From: an uncultured Ruminococcus sp. | GTDB lineage: Bacteria > Bacillota > Clostridia > Oscillospirales > Ruminococcaceae | DNA: 45,636 bases | Assembly (NCBI GenBank): GCA_937902395.1 | Contig: CALGTV010000058.1 | Location: 1-45,636, forward strand | Direction of reading: 5' to 3' | Shown here: positions 41,807 through 45,636 of the stretch, piece by piece | Layout: the number at the start of each line of letters is the position of its first letter | Position numbering within the stretch: position 1 is the stretch's first letter | Position numbers and translations under genes: made by a program | Notes under the pieces: model-generated | Seen by the model: the letters and a program-made list of their open reading frames with translations, nothing else | Told to the model about the DNA's origin: nothing | Database searches by the model: none

Positions 41807-42844
41807 TTATTCTATTCCTTTTGCAAGCGCAATTTTTATTGCAACTGCATCTTCAACAGTTAAGCCGTCGCCTGTGGAATCGGCGTTGAAAAGTCCTAAG
41901 TCGGACAAGCCATATTTATCGGGATTTCCCAGTGCCTGCAAAATAGCTGTAGAATCGGCGATCGTGTACTTTTGGTCGCAGTTTGCGTCGCCGTCAAGGT
42001 AGGTTGTGAGATTCAAAGTAGCACCTGTTATGCTTTCCTCAGCTTGCTGTGCTATGGTGTATTCAGGTGTTAGCCCAGTAATTTCACAGATTTTACTTGC
42101 TAATTCGTAACGCTCCAATGGTGTGAGTTCGCCTTGTGGAGTTACGTTGAGATAGCCTCTGAGCTTTTTTGAATCCTGCTGTGCTGTAGGCTTTGTAGCA
42201 ACTTTAACATCTAATTTGTTTTCTTCAATATAGTCACAAACTAAATCCAAAGTTTCTTCTATATCTGTTATGTGGCAGTTATTGCGGGAAGCGTATGGAC
42301 AAGCACCATTATCTGTACAATAGAAAAACTGTGTAAGAGTGGGCTGACTTGTATAATAACTTATTTCGTTAATAACATAATTAAAATCTGTAACAGTATC
42401 TCCGAAAAGTTTACGGATTTTTTTAACTGTATCTGTTGTCAATTCTGTAGCAGAAATCTGGCAATTATATGAGCCGTCGTTTTGTTTATCATAATAAAAT
42501 GTGATATCCTTGCTGATATCAGCTAATTTTTCTTCATATTGTGAAATATCGGTAATTCCTGAAACATCAAAGTGTAATCGATTTACAGGCTTATATACGT
42601 ATATTACAGAGGGGTCTTCTCTTTGAACATCTGCATTAAGATATACATCGGATATCTGGTCGCTTGTTCCGCCATGGAGTTTATATTTTAAAGCATACTC
42701 ATCGTCTACTTTGATATAATCAGCAAAAATTTCATCTGTGTTTACTGTTCCCCATGGATTTTCTAAAGCAACTGCACTTATGGAAGATACGGCAGAAATT
42801 GATGTAATTGCCGCAAAGACGGTTGAAATTATTCTTTTTTTCAT
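41807..42844 (-). CDS. Secreted protein with C-terminal dockerin
   Basis: A 345-residue exported protein with a signal peptide (RIISTVFAAITSISAVSSIS). An unrecognised alpha/beta domain covers about 30-275 and contains a CTDNGACPYASRNNCH cysteine cluster near residue 180. The dockerin occupies about 284-345: DGDANCDQKYTIADSTAILQ and NADSTGDGLTVEDAVAIKIA are the two calcium-binding repeats. It should attach to a cohesin on the cell surface or scaffoldin. It is divergent from a PadR gene, with both promoters in the shared intergenic region. Start: AAGGAGG site before the ATG at 42844. Confidence 0.88.
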   Translation of the reverse strand: MKKRIISTVFAAITSISAVSSISAVALENPWGTVNTDEIFADYIKVDDEYALKYKLHGGTSDQISDVYLNADVQREDPSVIYVYKPVNRLHFDVSGITDISQYEEKLADISKDITFYYDKQNDGSYNCQISATELTTDTVKKIRKLFGDTVTDFNYVINEISYYTSQPTLTQFFYCTDNGACPYASRNNCHITDIEETLDLVCDYIEENKLDVKVATKPTAQQDSKKLRGYLNVTPQGELTPLERYELASKICEITGLTPEYTIAQQAEESITGATLNLTTYLDGDANCDQKYTIADSTAILQALGNPDKYGLSDLGLFNADSTGDGLTVEDAVAIKIALAKGIE

Positions 42845-42946
42845 AAAAATTTCCTCCTTTTAAAGTTATATAATTATGTATATGAAAAATTGTTAATTCA
42901 TCGGTCTCACCTTTCCTTAATTGGAATTACATGCTTTCTTAATTAT

Positions 42947-42975
42947 ATTATACACCAACTATAGTGATATGTCAA
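42947..42975 (-). promoter_or_regulatory. Sigma-A promoter of the dockerin gene
   Basis: Minus strand TTGACA (42975-42970) and TATAAT (42952-42947), spacer 17. The spacer ends with TTGGTG, immediately before the -10 box. Confidence 0.9.
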
Positions 42976-42997
42976 GCATATATTGCGTTAAAAGGTA

Positions 42998-43026
42998 TTG
43001 ACGATACAAATTTGGTGTGATATAAT
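42998..43026 (+). promoter_or_regulatory. Sigma-A promoter of the PadR operon
   Basis: TTGACG (42998-43003) and TATAAT (43021-43026), spacer 17. The spacer contains TTGGTGT just before the -10 box, as the opposing dockerin-gene promoter does, so the two promoters carry the same element in opposite orientation. PadR may bind here. Confidence 0.88.
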
Positions 43027-43077
43027 AAAATAGTCGACAATGATTTGTTTAAAATCACAAGAGAGGAAACGTTCCCC

Positions 43078-43419
43078 ATGCAAATACAAGAAAATCTAAA
43101 AAAAGGCACGGTTGAAATGCTGCTTCTTCATCTTTTGTGCGAAAAAAGTATGTATGGCTATGAACTTTTGCAGGAACTTAAAGCAAGAAGCAATCAGAAA
43201 TTTATTCTTAAAGACGGCTCAATGTACCCTATTATGTATCGTATGATTGACAAAGGGTTTGTTACTGATGAACAAGTTCTTGTGGGAAAAAGACGAACAA
43301 GGGTTTATTACCATATTACTGATTCAGGCAGAACACATCTTGAAGAAATCAAGAAGGAGTATTTTACTATTACCGAAGGTATAGCAAACATTCTCGGATA
43401 TAAGGAGGAAACATTGTGA
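43078..43419 (+). CDS. PadR-family transcriptional regulator
   Basis: A 113-residue winged helix-turn-helix repressor: LKKGTVEMLLLHLLCEKSMY, then GYELLQELKA, LKDGSMYPIMYRMIDKGFVT and RVYYHITDSGRTHLEEIKKE, all typical of PadR. The ATG at 43078 has GAGG 11 bases upstream. An earlier in-frame TTG at 43045 lacks a site. It is followed with GTGA overlap by a HAAS-like membrane protein, a frequent PadR partner in Firmicutes. It probably represses its own operon. Confidence 0.95.
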   Translation: MQIQENLKKGTVEMLLLHLLCEKSMYGYELLQELKARSNQKFILKDGSMYPIMYRMIDKGFVTDEQVLVGKRRTRVYYHITDSGRTHLEEIKKEYFTITEGIANILGYKEETL

Positions 43420-43802
43420 AAATAACTGAAAAAGAAAGAAAAAAATATATACAGCAAATCAGAAAAAATCTCATTTGCAGTAATGAACAGAGAAAAATAT
43501 TTCTTGATTCTTTCTCCGATAATATAGACGAGTATCTCAAAGACAACCCTGACGCAGATTTTTCACAGCTGCAAAAGGATTTGGGAACACCTGAGGAAAT
43601 TGCAAATTCCTTTCTTGAAAGTGTTTCTGTTACACATATTAAAAGACGAATGTCTTTTGTTAAATGGATAATTCTTGGTGTTGTCGTCGCTTTGGCTATA
43701 TACATAACAGCAATTATAATTGCCCTTATTGATGCACATTTTTCCCATAACGGCTCTGGCACAGAAACCATTATTGAGGAAACAATAATAGAAGAATATT
43801 AG
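43416..43802 (+). CDS. HAAS/DUF1700-like small membrane protein
   Basis: A 128-residue protein. The N-terminal helical domain (YIQQIRKNLICSNEQRKIFL, then DLGTPEEIANSFLESV) is the HAAS-type module commonly encoded after PadR regulators. It is followed by one membrane helix at about 83-106 and an acidic tail (ETIIEETIIEEY). It starts with GTG, with an AAGGAGG site, overlapping the PadR stop. These proteins are thought to transmit or modulate envelope signals with PadR; the mechanism is not established. Confidence 0.83.
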   Translation: MKITEKERKKYIQQIRKNLICSNEQRKIFLDSFSDNIDEYLKDNPDADFSQLQKDLGTPEEIANSFLESVSVTHIKRRMSFVKWIILGVVVALAIYITAIIIALIDAHFSHNGSGTETIIEETIIEEY

Positions 43803-43815
43803 GAGGAAATATATT

Positions 43816-44286
43816 ATGAAGAGAAGCATATTTATTTCATTTATTATGGCAATTGCATTTTTTATTAATTGCAATGCTATGCCTGCATATGCTACTGAAA
43901 AGCAAATAATTGATACCACTATTGAGTACTTTGAAGATGGTTCTTATGCAGTTATTACTATTATAGAAGAACTTGATAACTCCAGAGCAACTGTAAAATC
44001 CGGCAGCAAAGTATATACATACAGTAGCTCAAATGGTGAAACGCTTTGGACATATAAGATTACAGGCACTTTCTCATACACAGGCTCAACTTCAACTTGT
44101 ACTGCCGTATCTGATTCCTACACTATTTCCAACGACAACCGGCATATGTCAAGCCATTCCTGCTCAAGAAGCGGAAATACTGCCAACGGAACTGTAACTA
44201 TGAAATACAAGTTTTTAGGAATTACCACAGATACAGTTACAAAAAATCTCTCGCTGTCCTGCAGCGCGACAGGAACATTATCTTAA
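43816..44286 (+). CDS. Small secreted protein, unknown function
   Basis: A 156-residue exported protein with a signal peptide (about 1-27, cleavage near AYA-T). The mature part is Ser/Thr-rich and beta-like: SYAVITIIEELDNSRATVKS, KITGTFSYTGSTSTCTAVSD and KNLSLSCSATGTLS. Three Cys in the mature part could form a disulfide. Last gene of the PadR operon (AGGAGG site, 13 bases after the previous stop), followed by a clear terminator. It is probably the regulated surface product. Not recognised beyond that. Confidence 0.8.
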   Translation: MKRSIFISFIMAIAFFINCNAMPAYATEKQIIDTTIEYFEDGSYAVITIIEELDNSRATVKSGSKVYTYSSSNGETLWTYKITGTFSYTGSTSTCTAVSDSYTISNDNRHMSSHSCSRSGNTANGTVTMKYKFLGITTDTVTKNLSLSCSATGTLS

Positions 44287-44291
44287 AAATT

Positions 44292-44335
44292 TAAAGACAG
44301 GTGTATCAAAAATAAATATACACCTGTCTTTTTGC
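44292..44335 (+). terminator. Terminator of the PadR operon
   Basis: GACAGGTGTAT pairs perfectly with ATACACCTGTC, followed by TTTTTG. Confidence 0.93.
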
Positions 44336-44405
44336 GTATACATACACCCAATACTCCCTATCGAGATACGTGGGCGCTGTTTTCTTGCTGATAGCTATAT
44401 GTAAA

Positions 44406-44444
44406 AAGGCTTCCCGATTTTATTCGAGAAGCCTTGATTTTTTA
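44406..44444 (-). terminator. Terminator following the truncated tRNA
   Basis: On the minus strand AAGGCTTCTCGA and TCGGGAAGCCTT pair, followed by TTTAC. It forms part of the direct repeat. Confidence 0.75.
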
Positions 44445-44462
44445 TGGTGCGGATAACAGGAG
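44406..44462. repeat. Direct repeat, left copy: tRNA 3' end plus its terminator
   Basis: Matches 45582-45636 (right copy) over the whole length, with one base missing and one or two substitutions. On the minus strand it reads as a tRNA 3' end (CCTGTTATCCGCACCA) followed by a hairpin (AAGGCTTC with GAAGCCTT) and T-run. Confidence 0.88.
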
Positions 44463-44482
44463 TTGAACCTGCACCGAGTTGC
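44445..44482 (-). pseudogene. Truncated tRNA (3' part only; leucine-type likely)
   Basis: On the minus strand GCAGG-TTCAACT-CCTGT forms a normal T arm and is followed by ATCCGCA and an encoded CCA. No partner TGCGGAT for the acceptor stem, nor an anticodon arm, is found in the next 100 bases upstream, so only the 3' part of a tRNA is present. The T-arm sequence recalls clostridial tRNA-Leu. This is what one copy of an att site within a tRNA gene looks like. Confidence 0.7.
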
Positions 44483-44700
44483 TCCGACTGGCACCTGAGG
44501 GTAGCGTAACGATAGTGGAATTTATTTTCAGCTTTATAATCCAACAAAATTAACGGATAAATTATACTATGACGGCAGTTATTTCGCAAATGACGCTATT
44601 GTTAGTTAAATACGATAACATTATATATTATTGAAAATACTTTAAAATTATCAATTTTAAACAAAATCATCATTTTGACATTATTATTGTGAAAATTGAA

Positions 44701-44729
44701 TTGACAGTCAATGGTATAAATAATATCAT
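44701..44729 (+). promoter_or_regulatory. Promoter of the mini-island lipoprotein gene
   Basis: TTGACA (44701-44706) and TATCAT (44724-44729), spacer 17. Confidence 0.75.
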
Positions 44730-44805
44730 ATATAGTGTGTTAAAGTAGTATTGCAGTAATATGATACAACTTTATATGCAATTACTTAAAAAGGGGAGCA
44801 TTTTT

Positions 44806-45453
44806 ATGAAAAGGAAAATATTGTGTGTTTTTCTTTGCTCGCTGATGTTGGCGGGATCTGTATCAGGTTGTGGCGCAGATGAATCCACAACAGATACTTC
44901 ACCGTCTTTATCAACCGTTGAAGAAACAACTGAAGCATCAACAATTCAAATTACGGAAACAGAGTACAAAACAATGGAGCCGCCAGAGGGAGGATGGACA
45001 ATTGAGGAACTTATGAGCGTAACTTATCTTTGCGGCAAACAATTGACATATCCGTTAACTATGGAATATTTAGGCGAAGATTTCTCGATAGATGAATCAA
45101 GTGAAATATTCTCAAAATCATCTGCCGGATTTCCATTGCTATATAAAAACAAATCAATCGGACTAGTAGGTTTTAAGAAAAACTCAGAAAATGCATCAGA
45201 TTATGATAATATTACCACCATTATGTTTAACACTAATGTTTCATCCTCTGCTCTTGATTGCATTGTTGTTAATGGCATATCATTGGGTTCTATAAATACA
45301 GATGTAAAATCCATGATTGGGACGCCCTGTGACAAAAGTACAGATGGAAGATATGCCTATACTATTCAAAACGGTGATGATAAATTTCTTGATATAATTT
45401 TAATTAAGAAAAAAGATGTTGCTGGAATAAATATTTATTTAGAAAGGAAGTAA
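44806..45453 (+). CDS. Putative lipoprotein, unknown function
   Basis: A 215-residue protein with a type II signal peptide (FLCSLMLAGSVSGCGADES, lipobox VSGC), a Thr/Ser/Glu-rich stalk to about residue 60 and a small globular domain. The end of that domain (VNGISLGSINTDVKSMIGTP, YAYTIQNGDDKFLDIILIKK) recalls BLIP/SmpA-type lipoprotein folds that begin with a G.t..eV...lG.P motif. The ATG at 44806 has an AAGGGGAG site. It lies between the two tRNA-end repeats and four bases before the next small gene. Confidence 0.8.
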   Translation: MKRKILCVFLCSLMLAGSVSGCGADESTTDTSPSLSTVEETTEASTIQITETEYKTMEPPEGGWTIEELMSVTYLCGKQLTYPLTMEYLGEDFSIDESSEIFSKSSAGFPLLYKNKSIGLVGFKKNSENASDYDNITTIMFNTNVSSSALDCIVVNGISLGSINTDVKSMIGTPCDKSTDGRYAYTIQNGDDKFLDIILIKKKDVAGINIYLERK

Positions 45454-45457
45454 TAAT

Positions 45458-45631
45458 ATGGCTGATACAAATTACACAATTGAAAATTTTGGGGATGAGT
45501 ATAGCGAAGAATTAACCGAAGCTACCAAAGGATTTGCTAAAGAAGAAGCAAAGGAATACGCAGTTGAGTTTGCAACAAAACAAGGCTTCCCGATTTATTC
45601 GAGAAGCCTTGATTCTTTATGGTGCGGATAA
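45458..45631 (+). CDS. 57-residue protein ending inside the tRNA repeat
   Basis: ATG at 45458 with AAAGGA about 10 bases upstream, directly after the lipoprotein gene. The protein begins ADTNYTIENFGDEYSEELTE, is acidic and probably helical through residue 40, and then runs into the direct repeat. Its last 16 or so residues (GFPIYSRSLDSLWCG) and the TAA stop are encoded by the tRNA terminator and tRNA 3' end read on the opposite strand. It was probably truncated or re-ended by an integration event. Function unknown. Confidence 0.6.
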   Translation: MADTNYTIENFGDEYSEELTEATKGFAKEEAKEYAVEFATKQGFPIYSRSLDSLWCG

Positions 45632-45636
45632 CAGGA
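45582..45636. repeat. Direct repeat, right copy: tRNA 3' end plus terminator (cut by the window edge)
   Basis: Second copy of the 44406-44462 repeat. On the minus strand the tRNA 3' end (CCTGTTATCCGCACCA) occupies 45620-45635 or so and the gene should continue beyond 45636, where the full tRNA may lie. Confidence 0.85.

Larger units (their letters stand above)
44287..44805. other. Intergenic region at the left boundary of the mini-island
   Basis: About 520 bases: the terminator of the PadR operon, the tRNA-end repeat with the truncated tRNA (to about 44482), a stretch of unclear origin (44483-44600) and a very AT-rich part with the promoter of the lipoprotein gene. A 64-codon minus-strand frame over the tRNA repeat is not a gene. 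Confidence 0.6.

Noticed and set aside
44395..44589. A 64-codon minus-strand frame near the right end
   Set aside because: It is the tRNA remnant and terminator read as codons.

Overview
The window looks like chromosome from a low-to-middling GC, anaerobic, Gram-positive gut or rumen clostridium, most likely a Ruminococcus or a close relative in the Oscillospiraceae. This rests on four observations: two secreted proteins ending in dockerin modules (cellulosome-type anchoring), a pyruvate:ferredoxin oxidoreductase, many lipoproteins with Thr/Glu/Ser-rich stalks, and near-consensus sigma-A promoters with 17-nt spacers and AGGAGG-type ribosome sites. The species is an inference; no 16S gene is present.

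Layout. Bases 1-2997 (minus) hold the end of a MoxR ATPase / DUF58 / multi-spanning membrane protein operon, whose last gene runs off the left edge. Bases 3421-4662 carry a GNAT acetyltransferase and a CPBP (Abi) membrane protease. Bases 4781-5947 are rplJ-rplL with an L10 leader, attenuator and promoter. Divergent from it, a plus-strand run carries polA, rimI, tsaD, a lipoprotein and three unrecognised genes (6048-12483). It converges on tadA, which is coupled to a CPBP-like membrane protein lacking the catalytic residues (12505-14126). Then come an ECF-transporter S component, a small membrane protein between two near-identical terminators, and a LytTR / DUF3021 / ABC cassette (14466-18070). 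A 961-residue repeat protein with a dockerin (18306-21191) and nifJ (21673-25218) follow on the minus strand. An apparent stand-alone small RNA sits at 25515-25633. A three-gene operon (ECF sigma factor, membrane anti-sigma with an external beta-propeller, lipoprotein) fills 25679-29686.

The second half holds a secreted CHAP/SH3 cell-wall hydrolase (30204-31715) and rplM-rpsI with a leader (32016-32956). After these come an integrase remnant just behind rpsI, three GNAT acetyltransferases in a row, a small membrane protein, an ArsR repressor with an amidohydrolase, and two tandem paralogous lipoproteins fusing a propeller-like front half to a solute-binding back half (37043-41554). A second dockerin protein lies divergent from a PadR / HAAS-like / secreted-protein operon (41807-44286). 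The right end is a 1.2-kb segment bounded by direct repeats of a tRNA 3' end plus its terminator. It encodes a lipoprotein and a 57-residue protein whose last residues and stop codon are read out of the tRNA repeat.

How things fit together. Housekeeping blocks (rplJL, polA-rimI-tsaD, nifJ, rplM-rpsI) alternate with envelope and surface modules: dockerin proteins, lipoproteins, sigma/anti-sigma, LytTR/ABC and PadR. The parts I consider least explained are the sigma/propeller/lipoprotein operon, the twin propeller-solute-binding lipoproteins without permeases, the orphan small RNA with a CU-rich anti-Shine-Dalgarno stretch, the 125-bp duplicated leader carrying an upstream reading frame, and the tRNA-bounded mini-island.
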